From Bradyrhizobium sp. SZCCHNS1050 (GTDB lineage: Bacteria > Pseudomonadota > Alphaproteobacteria > Rhizobiales > Xanthobacteraceae): a stretch of 64,000 nt of DNA. Numbering within the stretch: the stretch's first letter is position 1; each line of letters starts with the position of its first letter. Under the pieces are notes generated by a model. The model saw only the letters and a list, made by a program, of their open reading frames with translations. It was not told the origin of the DNA and made no database searches. The stretch is from NCBI RefSeq assembly GCF_032484785.1, contig NZ_JAUETR010000001.1, forward strand, positions 4,715,501-4,779,500, read 5' to 3'. A program made the translations under genes and the position numbers. Of this stretch, positions 8,780 through 17,823 are shown piece after piece.

Positions 8780-10225
8780 CTACAGCTCCCTTGCATTGCT
8801 GAACGCGAACGAGCTGACGCGCCGCGTCGTCTCATCCAGGATCAGCGTGCGCGTGATCGGCGGCTCGGCGCGCTGGGCGCAGTTTTCGCGTTCGCAGAGC
8901 CGGCAGTTGACGCCGATCGGAGTGCCCTCGGTTTTCTCCAGATCCATGCCGGCGGCGTAGACGAGGCGCGACGCATGCCTGATCTCGCAGCCGAGGCCAA
9001 TGGCGAAGCGTGGCTGCGGCAGCGGATGCGGCGCGACCGGGCGGCGGACCATCTGGGCGATCGAGAAATAGCGCGAACCATCGGGCAGCTCGATGATCTG
9101 CTTGAGGAGGCGGTCGGGCGTGTCGAAGGTCGAATGCACGTTCCACAGCGGGCAGGTGCCGCCGAACTTGGAGAACGGGAAGGTACCCGACGAGAAGCGC
9201 TTGGAGACGTTGCCGGCATTGTCGACGCGCAGCATGAAGAACGGGATGCCGCGGGCGTTCGGGCGCGACAGGGTCGTGAGGCGGTGGCAGACCTGTTCGA
9301 AGCCGGTGTTGAAGCGCTGCGCCAGCACGTTGATGTCGTAGCTCAGCGCCTCCGCAGCAGTGAGGAACGGCGCATAGGGCATCATGACGGCGGCGGCGAA
9401 GTAGCTCGCGAGCGTCATGCGGTAGAGCCGGCGCGCGGTGTCGTCGATGGCGCCGGCGCGGCCGATGATGAGTTCGAACTGCGGCAGGCATTCGGCCATG
9501 CCGAGCTGCACCGCGAGCTGGAAGGTGCGTCCGGGCCCGTCGACCAGTTCGGAGATCAGGAGCTGGCGGCGATGGCGGTCGTAACGGCGCAAGGTCTCGC
9601 GCATGACGTCGACCGGCATGACCCGCGTCTGCACCGAATGCTTTTCGCGCAGACGGGCGGCGAGCGCCGCATAGAGCCCTTCGGCCGGCACGTCGAGCGC
9701 GTCGCGCAGGCTTTCGGCCTGCTGCTCGAGCTCGGCGAAATAGTTGCGGTTGGCTTCGATCAGGTCGCGCACCCGCTCGATCGGGTTGGCCTCGAAACGG
9801 GCGCCCTCGTTGCGGTCGGCCATCTGCGCCGCCACCAGCGTCTCGCCGCGGCGCGCCTCGGTGTAGGCCGCGTACAGCCGCTGCAGCGCGTGGGTGACGC
9901 CGGGGCAGAGCTCGGCGAGATCGCGCAGCTCCTGCTTGGGCAGCTCGATCTGGCGGAAAAGCGGATCGGAGAAGATCTCGTTGAGCTCGGCGAAGAAGCG
10001 GTCCTCGTCGGCGCTGGCGAGGTCGCGCAGGTCGAGGTCGTAGGTTTCGGCCAGCCGCAGCAGGATCTGGGCAGACACCGGGCGCTGGTTGCGCTCGATC
10101 AGGTTGACATAGCTCGGCGAGATGCCGAGGCCCTCGGCGAGCTGGGTCTGCGACAGCCCCAATTGCTGGCGGATGCGCCGGAAGCGCGGGCCGACGAACA
10201 GCTTCTTTCCGGATTCGCCGGGCAT
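8780..10225 (-). CDS. XRE-family ScfR/RamB-type short-chain fatty acyl transcriptional regulator
   Basis: This is a 481-residue regulator. An N-terminal XRE helix-turn-helix (IRQQLGLSQTQLAEGLGIS) is followed by an IrrE-like middle region and a C-terminal DUF2083-type domain. Relatives (RamB, PrpR, MccR) bind short-chain acyl-CoAs and control propionate, glyoxylate or methylcitrate pathways. The middle region lacks an HExxH peptidase motif. The C-terminus has a cysteine cluster at about 441, 444 and 449 (CRLCERENC), which in mycobacterial PrpR has been linked to an iron-sulfur cluster. ATG 10225 is chosen because AAGGAG lies six bases upstream. The gene is divergent from the DUF4170 gene, and the gap holds repeated TGACA elements. 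Its target genes are not visible here. Confidence 0.85.
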   Translation of the reverse strand: MPGESGKKLFVGPRFRRIRQQLGLSQTQLAEGLGISPSYVNLIERNQRPVSAQILLRLAETYDLDLRDLASADEDRFFAELNEIFSDPLFRQIELPKQELRDLAELCPGVTHALQRLYAAYTEARRGETLVAAQMADRNEGARFEANPIERVRDLIEANRNYFAELEQQAESLRDALDVPAEGLYAALAARLREKHSVQTRVMPVDVMRETLRRYDRHRRQLLISELVDGPGRTFQLAVQLGMAECLPQFELIIGRAGAIDDTARRLYRMTLASYFAAAVMMPYAPFLTAAEALSYDINVLAQRFNTGFEQVCHRLTTLSRPNARGIPFFMLRVDNAGNVSKRFSSGTFPFSKFGGTCPLWNVHSTFDTPDRLLKQIIELPDGSRYFSIAQMVRRPVAPHPLPQPRFAIGLGCEIRHASRLVYAAGMDLEKTEGTPIGVNCRLCERENCAQRAEPPITRTLILDETTRRVSSFAFSNAREL

Positions 10226-10256
10226 CTTGATCTCCTTGGGGGTAGCCAGCCCTGGA

Positions 10257-10312
10257 TTGTGACAAATTTTACAAAATGACATTTATGACAAGTGATGATG
10301 TTACATGACATC
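10257..10312. promoter_or_regulatory. AT-rich divergent control region with four TGACA repeats
   Basis: The region between the ScfR gene and the DUF4170 gene is markedly AT-rich. TGACA occurs at 10260, 10277, 10286 and 10306, all in the same orientation, and a near-palindrome ATTTT-AC-AAAAT lies at 10266-10277. XRE regulators of this type usually repress their own gene, so this is the likely autoregulatory operator. The assignment is inference. Confidence 0.5.
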
Positions 10313-10419
10313 ACCATTCGAAAACAAGGGCTCTATACGAAACAGCCGGATTCGCGTTTATCTCCTGTCACGCAATTCGCAATGCACTGTCAAAGTTGTG
10401 ACGGTTCAAGGAGAGTCTC

Positions 10420-10626
10420 ATGAGCAGCAATTTCTGGGTGATCGGCGGCGAGTTCGGCTCGATGAATTTCCACAAGCTGGTGGAAGGCTCGGCCCAGGTG
10501 AAGGGTCCGTTCAAGTCGCGCAAGGAAGCCGAGGACTGCTGGCGCGAGGTGTCCGAGGAGAACCGCCACAAGGCTGGCGTCCGCTTCTCGATCGTCGAGG
10601 AGCCGCAGCGCGCTCCGGCGGCCTGA
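10420..10626 (+). CDS. DUF4170 family small protein
   Basis: This is a 68-residue soluble protein beginning MSSNFWVIGGEFGSMNFHKL, with the FKSRKEAEDCWREVSEENRHKA block typical of DUF4170 proteins of Rhizobiales. A strong AAGGAG site precedes the ATG with seven-base spacing. Function is unknown. The gene is divergent from the ScfR regulator and shares its control region. Confidence 0.85.
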   Translation: MSSNFWVIGGEFGSMNFHKLVEGSAQVKGPFKSRKEAEDCWREVSEENRHKAGVRFSIVEEPQRAPAA

Positions 10627-10858
10627 CCGCCGATAAGGAATGCATTGCCGGGTATTTGAATAAGCTCGAGGAAGAGCCCAAGGACGGGGCGGTCTCAGCC
10701 GGGTCATTCCGGAGGGGGCCGCCCACGTCCGTTTGTGGTTACGACGGCGTGCTTATAACCCATTGAAGATGAAAGGGGATTGCAGAATACTGGGTTACTG
10801 CTAGGTTAACACGGTGGGAACCTGGCGAAACCAGGGCCGAACCGTGAAAGCGTGAGCG

Positions 10859-11407
10859 ATGTCCGAGGCCGCCGATAGCAGCACAGACTCCCGCCCCGTG
10901 CGCCTGCGCGAAGCGCTGCGCCAGGCCCGGATCGAGGCCGCAGACCGAACAGGCGTGGTGGTCGACCTGCGCGACGCCGAGGTGGCGCGGCTGGAGATCC
11001 TCAACGATGCGCTCGACCCGCTGTTCGCGGAGATCCCGAGTCAGCTCGATCTGTTCGATCGCGGCATCAGCCAGGGTGAGACGCCGCGGCTGTGGATCGA
11101 CGTCGTCGCCCATGTCGTGATGGGACGCGACAAGCGGCAGTACCGCTTTGTGCAGGACACCCGCAACGGCCGCATCGTGCTCGCCGAGTCGCACGACATC
11201 GCTGCGATCGTGAAAGCCGTCACCGACTACGTCGCCCGCCGCATGGTCGAGCGCGAGCGCGCCTTCAGCGTCGCGCGGGCTCAGGCGAGGACGATCGCCG
11301 AGGCGCCGCGCCGGCGCGGTGGGATCTGGCCGTTCGTGCTCGGCTTCGTGCTCGGCGCGCTGTCGCTGTTCGGGGTCGCATTCTATGCGAGCCTGCAGCA
11401 GATCTGA
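10859..11407 (+). CDS. Hypothetical tail-anchored membrane protein
   Basis: This 182-residue protein has no domain I recognise. The first 150 residues are hydrophilic and charged, with a predicted helical stretch ending in YVARRMVERERAFSVARAQA. Residues about 157-178 form one strong hydrophobic segment (WPFVLGFVLGALSLFGVAF) at the very C-terminus, so the body probably faces the cytoplasm. It is convergent with the phosphoesterase gene 15 bases downstream. Codon use matches its neighbours, and the frame is most likely a real conserved gene of the lineage. Confidence 0.7.
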   Translation: MSEAADSSTDSRPVRLREALRQARIEAADRTGVVVDLRDAEVARLEILNDALDPLFAEIPSQLDLFDRGISQGETPRLWIDVVAHVVMGRDKRQYRFVQDTRNGRIVLAESHDIAAIVKAVTDYVARRMVERERAFSVARAQARTIAEAPRRRGGIWPFVLGFVLGALSLFGVAFYASLQQI

Positions 11408-11422
11408 CGGCCTGGCCGCGAC

Positions 11423-12307
11423 TCAAAGCAGGCGGACCTCGCGGATCTCGCGCACGCGCAGCGCCTCGTTGACCGCGCGCACGGTCATGTCGCAGCGCCA
11501 GTGATTGCCGTCGCTGCTGATGGCAAACATGTTGTAGGCCGCGGCCGGATAGTGGCCATGTGCGATCGAGGAGGCCGAGGGCACGCCGACGACCGGGATC
11601 TTGCGCTCCGGGCCGTCGATCCAGATCGTCGAATGCACGTGGTCGTGGCCGTGCAGGATCAGCTCGACGCCGTGGCGGGCGAGCAGGCCGACCAGCTTCC
11701 CGGCGTCGGTCAGCCGCTTCATCCGGTGGGTCGAGCGCAGCGGATGATGCACCAGCAGCACGCGGAACAGCTGCTCGTGCGCCAGCGATTCGAGCATCTG
11801 CTCCAGCGCGGAGAGCTGTGCGCGGCCGAGCCGTCCCGTCGCCATGAACGGCGCCGAAGGCACGGCAGAGGACAGGCTGATCAGCGCGAGCGGCCCGCGT
11901 CGGCGCAGCGACGGAAACGTGGCCGGTCCCTCGGCATCGCCGCCGAAATAGTCGGCAAAGCTCTCGGCGAAGCGCAGCCGGGTCGAGCGCACATAGGCGT
12001 CGTGATTGCCGGGAATCGCGGTGACCCTGTCCGGCGGCCCCACCGTCCGGAGCCAGGCCTGGGCGATGGGGAATTCGGATTCCAGCGCGAAATTGACCAG
12101 ATCGCCGGTGACGGCGATCTGGTCCGGCATCTGCGTGTGCAGGTCGGAGATCAGCAGATCGAGGATGTCGCGGCGATGGTACTTGTAGCGATTGCGCGTC
12201 CAGTTGAGATAGCCGAGCGCGCGCTTGCCGGCGAGCTCCGACAGGCGCGGCTTGTGCTGTGGCGCGAGATGCGGGTCGGACAGATGGGCGAGCGTGAAGG
12301 CAGCCAT
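11423..12307 (-). CDS. Calcineurin-like metallophosphoesterase
   Basis: This is a 294-residue cytoplasmic phosphoesterase with the full dimetal motif set in order: DPH (HLSDPHLAP, near residue 11), GD (VTGDLVNF), GNHDA, a histidine in LLVHHPLRS, and GHDHVH near the C-terminal third. Members hydrolyse phosphomonoesters or phosphodiesters. The substrate cannot be told from sequence, though the layout resembles cyclic-nucleotide-phosphodiesterase-like proteins. ATG 12307 is preceded by GAGGGG. An upstream in-frame start at 12337 would add ten residues. It is divergent from the Nudix gene. Confidence 0.87.
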   Translation of the reverse strand: MAAFTLAHLSDPHLAPQHKPRLSELAGKRALGYLNWTRNRYKYHRRDILDLLISDLHTQMPDQIAVTGDLVNFALESEFPIAQAWLRTVGPPDRVTAIPGNHDAYVRSTRLRFAESFADYFGGDAEGPATFPSLRRRGPLALISLSSAVPSAPFMATGRLGRAQLSALEQMLESLAHEQLFRVLLVHHPLRSTHRMKRLTDAGKLVGLLARHGVELILHGHDHVHSTIWIDGPERKIPVVGVPSASSIAHGHYPAAAYNMFAISSDGNHWRCDMTVRAVNEALRVREIREVRLL

Positions 12308-12434
12308 TATGCCCCTCGGTGCCGATGGCGGATGCAAGCGCGCCCAGATGTCATCTCGTGCTATCCCTCGTGGTGCCCGGCTCTCATGACAAGCCCTGCC
12401 AGCGAGCGCAAGAACAACCAGGACGACGACAGCG

Positions 12435-12956
12435 ATGACGACATATCTGAGCCGGCTGCGGATCCGGCTCGAGCCCGCGCTCCGGCGCGGCTTCCACCTC
12501 TATTGGCGCTTCGCCCGCGGCATGACGCTCGGCGTCCGCGGCGTGGTGCTGGATGCCGAGAACCGCGTGTTCCTGGTCCGGCACGGCTATGTCTCGGGTT
12601 GGCACCTGCCGGGCGGCGGCGTCGAGGTCGGCGAGACGTTCATCGAGGCACTGACGCGGGAGCTGTTCGAGGAGGGCCGGATCGCGCTCGAAGGCGAGCC
12701 GGAGCTGCACGGCATCTTCCTCAACGGCCACGTCTCGCCGCGCGACCACGTCGCCGTCTTCGTTATCAAAAGGTTCACGCAGGACCGGCCGCCGGAGCCG
12801 AACCTCGAGATCGTGGAGACCGGCTTCTTCGCCCGCGACGCGCTGCCGGAGGGAACCACGCTCGGCACGCTGTCCCGCCTGCGCGAGGTGCTAGACGGCG
12901 TTAAGATCATTCCCACCTGGCGGCCGGAACAGCACGTTGCCGCCGGATCATTATGA
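12435..12956 (+). CDS. Nudix hydrolase
   Basis: This 173-residue protein carries a complete Nudix box (GVEVGETFIEALTRELFEEG) near residues 60-80, fitting G-x5-E-x7-R-E-x2-E-E-x-G, preceded by GWHLPGG. Nudix enzymes cleave nucleoside diphosphates linked to another moiety. The short basic N-terminus (RRGFHLYWRFARGMTLGVRG) is typical of a subgroup often placed near membrane or envelope genes. A GT2 glycosyltransferase follows in the same direction 49 bases later, so the two may form an operon, which would suit a sugar-nucleotide substrate. That is inference. Confidence 0.88.
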   Translation: MTTYLSRLRIRLEPALRRGFHLYWRFARGMTLGVRGVVLDAENRVFLVRHGYVSGWHLPGGGVEVGETFIEALTRELFEEGRIALEGEPELHGIFLNGHVSPRDHVAVFVIKRFTQDRPPEPNLEIVETGFFARDALPEGTTLGTLSRLREVLDGVKIIPTWRPEQHVAAGSL

Positions 12957-13005
12957 ATTTCTGCACCGAATGAGGGCAGTCTCCCGTCCCGTGGGAGAGG
13001 GGTCG

Positions 13006-13938
13006 ATGATATCACCTTCGATGCGGATCGCCGTGCTGGTGCCCTGCTACAATGAGGAGGCCGCGGTCGCCACCGTGGTCCGCGATTTCAAGCAGGCGCT
13101 GCCGACGGCCACCGTCTACGTCTATGACAACAATTCCAAGGACCGCACCATCGAGGTCGCGCGCGCGGCCGGCGCCGAGGTGCGCTCTGAGCGGCGGCAG
13201 GGCAAGGGTCACGTCGTCCGGCGCATGTTCGCCGATGTCGATGCTGACATCTACGTGCTGGTCGATGGTGACGCGACCTATGACGCGCCGAGCGCGCCCG
13301 GCATGGTTGCGCGTCTCGTGAGCGAGCGGCTCGACATGGTGGTGGGTCTGCGCGTCGACCAGGAGCAGGCCGCCTACCGCATGGGCCATCGCACCGGCAA
13401 CTGGATGCTGACGAGCTTCCTCGCCGAGGTGTTCGGCCAGGCCTTCAAGGACATCCTGTCCGGCTACCGCGTATTCTCGCGCCGTTTCGTCAAATCCTTC
13501 CCGGTGCTCTCCGACGGCTTCGAGATCGAGACCGAGCTGACCGTGCATGCGCTGGAGCTGGCGCTGCCGGTCGCTGAGCTCGCGACGCCATACTACGCGC
13601 GGCCCGAAGGGTCCGTCTCCAAGCTAAACACCTGGCGCGACGGCTTCCGCATCCTCGGCACGATCCTGAAGCTCTATCGTTCGGAAAAGCCGCTGCGCTT
13701 CTTCAGCGCGATCGGCATCTTCCTCGCGCTGGTCTCGATCGGCTTCGCGATTCCCATCTTCGTCACCTATATCGAGACTGGACTGGTGCCGCGGCTGCCG
13801 ACCGCCGTGTTGTCGATGGGCCTGATGATCATGGCGTTGCTGTCGGCCTCGTCGGGCCTGGTGCTCGACACCGTCACCCGCGGCCGCCGCGAGATGAAGC
13901 TGCTGGCCTACCTGTCACACGCCCCGATCGAGGGCTGA
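13006..13938 (+). CDS. GT2 family glycosyltransferase with C-terminal membrane anchor
   Basis: This is a 310-residue dolichol-phosphate-sugar-synthase-like glycosyltransferase. The N-terminus has the GT-A start VLVPCYNEEAAVATVV, then DNNSKDRT, the metal motif VDGDATYD, and an acceptor-side FKDILSGYRVFSRR. Two C-terminal membrane helices (about 245-270 and 277-297) place it at the cytoplasmic face of the inner membrane. Enzymes of this shape transfer a sugar from a nucleotide donor to a lipid carrier. ATG 13006 is chosen because GAGAGGGG lies just upstream. ATG 13021 is an alternative. Confidence 0.87.
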   Translation: MISPSMRIAVLVPCYNEEAAVATVVRDFKQALPTATVYVYDNNSKDRTIEVARAAGAEVRSERRQGKGHVVRRMFADVDADIYVLVDGDATYDAPSAPGMVARLVSERLDMVVGLRVDQEQAAYRMGHRTGNWMLTSFLAEVFGQAFKDILSGYRVFSRRFVKSFPVLSDGFEIETELTVHALELALPVAELATPYYARPEGSVSKLNTWRDGFRILGTILKLYRSEKPLRFFSAIGIFLALVSIGFAIPIFVTYIETGLVPRLPTAVLSMGLMIMALLSASSGLVLDTVTRGRREMKLLAYLSHAPIEG

Positions 13939-14016
13939 TGCAGGCGGAAGCTTGTGTCCGTCCGCCGTTCCGGTCATGGTTCGGGCGTCAATGTCCTGAA
14001 CGAGAACACCGCCTCC

Positions 14017-15189
14017 ATGCCCATCCTCAACAGCATCGCCGCGCTCGCCGACGACATGGCCGCCTGGCGCCATGATTTCCATGAACATCCGGAGTTGATG
14101 TACGAGGTGCACCGCACCGCCGGCATCGTCGCCGAGCGCTTGCGCGAATTCGGTTGTGACGAGGTGGTGACGGGCATCGGGCGCACCGGCGTGGTCGGTG
14201 TCATCCGCGGCCGTCGGACCAGTTCAGGTCGCACCATCGGCCTGCGCGCCGACATGGACGCGCTGCCGATCGAGGAAGCCTCGGGCGTGCCCTATGCGTC
14301 GAAGACGCCGGGCCTGATGCATGCCTGCGGCCATGACGGCCATACCGCGATGCTGCTGGGTGCCGCCAAGCATCTCGCCGACACGCGCAATTTCGACGGC
14401 ACCGCGATCGTGATCTTCCAGCCCGCCGAGGAGGGCGGCGCCGGCGGCAAGGCGATGGTCGACGATGGATTGATGACCCGCTGGGGCATCCAGGAGGTCT
14501 ACGGTCTGCACAATGCGCCGGGCGTGCCCGAAGGCGTGTTCGCGCTGCGGCCGGGTCCGATGCTGGCATCATCGGACCAGCTCGAGATCACCGTCCGCGG
14601 CAAGGGCGGTCATGCCGGCGCCGGCGTTCACAAGGCGGTCGACAGCGTGCTGATCGCCGCGCACATCATCACGGCGCTGCAGTCGATCGTGTCGCGCAAC
14701 GTCGATCCGATCAAGTCGGCGGTCATCTCGATCTGCGTCGTCGAGGCCGGCAAGGCGATGAACGTCATTCCGGAGACCGTCGAATTGAAGGGCACCGTGC
14801 GCACGCTCGATCCCGAGGTGCAGGACCTGGTGGAGCGCCGCATTGCCGAGGTCGCCGACGGCATCGCCCGCACCTATGGCGGTGAGGCGACGACGAAATA
14901 CACGCGGCTCTACCCGATCACGATGAACCATGCGCGCGAGACCGGCGTCGCCGCTGACGTCGCTCGCGACGTTGTCGGCGCGGAGCGGGTGGTCGACAAT
15001 GCGCCGCCGCTGATGGGGGCCGAGGATTTCGCCTTCATGCTGCAGGCCCGTCCCGGCGCCTTCGTCTTCCTCGGCATGGGCGACGGCAAGGATTGCCACC
15101 ACCCGGCCTATCGCTTCAACGACAACATTCTCGGCCACGGCGCGTCCTATTGGGTGCGGCTGGTCGAGAAGACGATGCCGGCCGATTGA
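14017..15189 (+). CDS. M20 family amidohydrolase (hippurate / N-acyl-amino-acid hydrolase type)
   Basis: This is a 390-residue zinc-dependent amidohydrolase of the M20D group. Metal and catalytic features are DMDALPI, HACGHDGHTAMLLGAA with the metal-binding Cys and His, FQPAEEGGAGGK with the catalytic Glu pair, and GAEDFAFM near the C-terminus. The dimerisation lid starts at GGHAGAGVHKAVD. Members release the acyl group from N-acyl amino acids or hippurate. The start at 14017 gives the usual MPILN... N-terminus. An in-frame GTG at 13954 would add 21 residues. It lies 78 bases after the glycosyltransferase and is convergent with the AraC gene. Confidence 0.9.
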   Translation: MPILNSIAALADDMAAWRHDFHEHPELMYEVHRTAGIVAERLREFGCDEVVTGIGRTGVVGVIRGRRTSSGRTIGLRADMDALPIEEASGVPYASKTPGLMHACGHDGHTAMLLGAAKHLADTRNFDGTAIVIFQPAEEGGAGGKAMVDDGLMTRWGIQEVYGLHNAPGVPEGVFALRPGPMLASSDQLEITVRGKGGHAGAGVHKAVDSVLIAAHIITALQSIVSRNVDPIKSAVISICVVEAGKAMNVIPETVELKGTVRTLDPEVQDLVERRIAEVADGIARTYGGEATTKYTRLYPITMNHARETGVAADVARDVVGAERVVDNAPPLMGAEDFAFMLQARPGAFVFLGMGDGKDCHHPAYRFNDNILGHGASYWVRLVEKTMPAD

Positions 15190-15205
15190 TGCCGGCGGCG
15201 TGGCG

Positions 15206-16267
15206 CTAGCTGCGAGCGGTCGCCTGCAATGACCGTTGGCGCCACTGCCGCGGGCTGCAGCCGCTCCAGCGCGAGAACGCACGGGAGAATGCGGACGCCT
15301 CGGAATAGCCGAGCAGGAAGGCGACGTCGCCGAGCGGCAGATGCGCTTGGCGCAGATAGTGGCGGGCGAGGTCGAGCCGCGTCACCTCGACGAGGTCGGA
15401 GAAGGTGGCGCCGAACTCGGCAAGCCGGCGCTGCAACGTCCACGACGTGGTCGACAGCGCCTCGGCGACCTCCTCGAGATGAAGCGCGCCGGCCGACAAC
15501 CGCCGCCGGATTTCGCCACGGACCAGATCGAGGAACGCGGGCGTGCCGCAGGAGCCGGCGACACCGGCAAGATCTGTCGTCAGCCGCTGCAGGCGAGACA
15601 GATTGGCCTGGGGCATGGCGCGGTCCAGGCCGCGGTCGCGAAACACCAGCGCATTCGTGCCTTGTGACCAGCCGACGTCGGCATCGAAGGCTGCCTCATG
15701 ATCGCGCCAGGCAGCCGGCCGGGCATGTTCGAACAGCACCATGTCGGGCGCCCAGCCCGATGGCAGGCAGGCGCGGAAGACGTTCGCGAACATGCCCATG
15801 GTCAATTCGGCGTCCTGCCGGCGATCGACGATCGAGCCGTCGAGAATGCGATATTCCAGCCGGAGCAAACCGTCATGGCGCGTGAGACGGGTTTCGGTCG
15901 CCTGCTGATGCCAGGGAAACCACAGCGCAAGATGCTCGATCGCAGAGCCCAGCGTCGGCGCCGCGAGTGCGATCTCGCCGATCAGGCCGAGCATCTGCGG
16001 CTGGTAGCGCTGGCCGAACCACAGTCCGAAATTGTCGTTACCGGTCTCCTGCGCGGCATCTTCCATCATCGCGACGTAGTCGGCGAGGTCGAGCGCGCGG
16101 CGGGTCTGGCCGAGGCATTCGGCATCGATGCCCACCCGTTCGAACACCGCCTCGGGGCGGCCTCCCGTCAGGGCGATGAAATCGGCGACACCGGTCGCAG
16201 CAGCGGCCAGAATGTTCCGGCTGCGGTCGCGCGGATGCTGGTGTTCGGCTGCGGGAGGCTGTGCCAT
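15206..16267 (-). CDS. AraC family transcriptional regulator, probable ethanolamine-operon activator
   Basis: This is a 353-residue regulator. The long N-terminal half resembles the AraC-type arabinose-binding/dimerisation domain (TGVADFIALTGGRPEAVFERVG). The C-terminal two-helix AraC domain ends in DVAFLLGYSEASAFSRAFSRW and SPRQWR. ATG 16267 is preceded by GAGGA at five bases. It lies downstream of, and in the same direction as, eutB-eutC-permease. AraC proteins next to such operons (EutR and relatives) activate them in response to ethanolamine, sometimes with cobalamin. The role is inferred from position, as no operator is evident. Confidence 0.85.
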   Translation of the reverse strand: MAQPPAAEHQHPRDRSRNILAAAATGVADFIALTGGRPEAVFERVGIDAECLGQTRRALDLADYVAMMEDAAQETGNDNFGLWFGQRYQPQMLGLIGEIALAAPTLGSAIEHLALWFPWHQQATETRLTRHDGLLRLEYRILDGSIVDRRQDAELTMGMFANVFRACLPSGWAPDMVLFEHARPAAWRDHEAAFDADVGWSQGTNALVFRDRGLDRAMPQANLSRLQRLTTDLAGVAGSCGTPAFLDLVRGEIRRRLSAGALHLEEVAEALSTTSWTLQRRLAEFGATFSDLVEVTRLDLARHYLRQAHLPLGDVAFLLGYSEASAFSRAFSRWSGCSPRQWRQRSLQATARS

Positions 16268-16416
16268 GAAATCCTCGCCTTTGAGGACGTACGCCGTCGG
16301 TTGACACCTCGTAGTTATGCAAGTCACGTGCCTGCCGAAGCGGGCTATCGATAGAGCCCCCCGCGCAGGGACGCGGAGGGCTTGCCTTGATCCTGGATCT
16401 CGCGAGTCCTCGCGGA

Positions 16417-17823
16417 TCAGTCGGCCATGGCGCGGGCCTCGGTCAAGGCGATGTCGAGCAGGTTGTCACTCGCCGCGTTGCCGCGCTTGCCGGCCGTCAG
16501 ACGATAGAGCAGCAGACCGACGGCGAACAGCACCACGAAGGCCGCGAACACCTGCAGGTTGAACCAAATCATCGTGAGCAGCGAGAGCGTCGCACACACC
16601 AGCGCCACGGCCGGAAGCACGGGATAGAGCGGCGCCTTGAACGGCCTGATGAGGTTGGGCTCGGTGGCGCGCAGGCGGAACAGCGCGGCCATGCTCATGA
16701 TGTACATCACGAGCGCGCCGAACACGCTCATGGTGACGATGTTCGCCGTCAGCGTCTGCCCGGCGAACTGGATGAGCTCGTCGGAGTAGATCGCGGCGAT
16801 GCCGATCACGCCGCCGGCCAAGATCGCCCAATGCGGCGTGCGGCAGGTCGGGTGCAGCGCGGCGAGCTTGGCCGGCAGGAAGCCGGCGCGCGACAGCGCG
16901 AAGATCTGCCGCGAGTAGCCCATGATGATGCCGTGGAACGAGGCGATCAGTCCGAACAGGCCGATCCACACCAGCATGTGCAGCCAACCGGAGTTTTCGC
17001 CGACCACGATCTTCATCGCCTGCGGCAGCGGATCGTTGATGTTGGCGAGCTTCGACCAGTCGCCGACGCCGCCGGCCATGATCATGGTGCCGAAGGCGAG
17101 CACGACGAGCGTCAGAATCCCGGCGATGTAGGCGAGCGGAATCGTCTTGGTCGGATTCTTGGTTTCTTCCGCGGCCATGGCCGCACCTTCGATCGCCAGG
17201 AAGAACCAGATTGCGAAGGGGATCGCCGCGACGATGCCGCCGATGCTCGTCAGCGAGAACGAATTCTCACCGGCCCAGCCGTTGGCGGCGAAGTTGGCGA
17301 AGGAGAAACCGGGCGACACGACGCCCATGAACACCAGGAGCTCGGCAATCGCCAGGACCGTGACGAACAGCTCGAACGTCGCGGCGATCGATACGCCGGC
17401 GATGTTGAGGGCCATGAACACCAGATAGGCGCCGAGCGCGGCGGTCTTGGGCGACAGCGCCGGAAACTGGACGTTGAGATAGGCGCCGATGGCGAGCGCG
17501 ATGGCAGGCGGAGCGAACACGAACTCGATCAGCGTCGCGAAGCCGGCGACGAAGCCGCCGAGCGGGCCGAAGGCACGGTAGGAATAGGCGAAAGGACCTC
17601 CGGCATGCGGGATCGCGGTGGTGAGCTCGGTGAAGGAGAAGATGAAGGTCGTATACATCACCGCGATGAAGATCGTGGTGACGAGGAAGCCGAGCGTGCC
17701 GGCCTTGTCCCAGCCATAGCTCCAGCCGAAATATTCGCCGGAGATCACCAGCCCGACCGCGATGCCCCACAGATGGAGTCCGGTCAGGCTCTTCGAAAGG
17801 GTCGGTTTGGCCTCGTCACTCAT
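16417..17823 (-). CDS. eat: Ethanolamine permease (APC superfamily)
   Basis: This is a 468-residue inner-membrane transporter with about twelve hydrophobic segments. It begins with the amino acid-polyamine-organocation pattern HLWGIAVGLVISGEYFGWSYG and contains the substrate-region helix FFLAIEGAAMAAEETKNP. It matches the ethanolamine permease group that imports ethanolamine for EutBC. The start overlaps the end of eutC by eight bases (17816-17823) and has AGGAG upstream, so translation is coupled. A GC-rich hairpin follows the stop at about 16355-16382. Confidence 0.92.
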   Translation of the reverse strand: MSDEAKPTLSKSLTGLHLWGIAVGLVISGEYFGWSYGWDKAGTLGFLVTTIFIAVMYTTFIFSFTELTTAIPHAGGPFAYSYRAFGPLGGFVAGFATLIEFVFAPPAIALAIGAYLNVQFPALSPKTAALGAYLVFMALNIAGVSIAATFELFVTVLAIAELLVFMGVVSPGFSFANFAANGWAGENSFSLTSIGGIVAAIPFAIWFFLAIEGAAMAAEETKNPTKTIPLAYIAGILTLVVLAFGTMIMAGGVGDWSKLANINDPLPQAMKIVVGENSGWLHMLVWIGLFGLIASFHGIIMGYSRQIFALSRAGFLPAKLAALHPTCRTPHWAILAGGVIGIAAIYSDELIQFAGQTLTANIVTMSVFGALVMYIMSMAALFRLRATEPNLIRPFKAPLYPVLPAVALVCATLSLLTMIWFNLQVFAAFVVLFAVGLLLYRLTAGKRGNAASDNLLDIALTEARAMAD

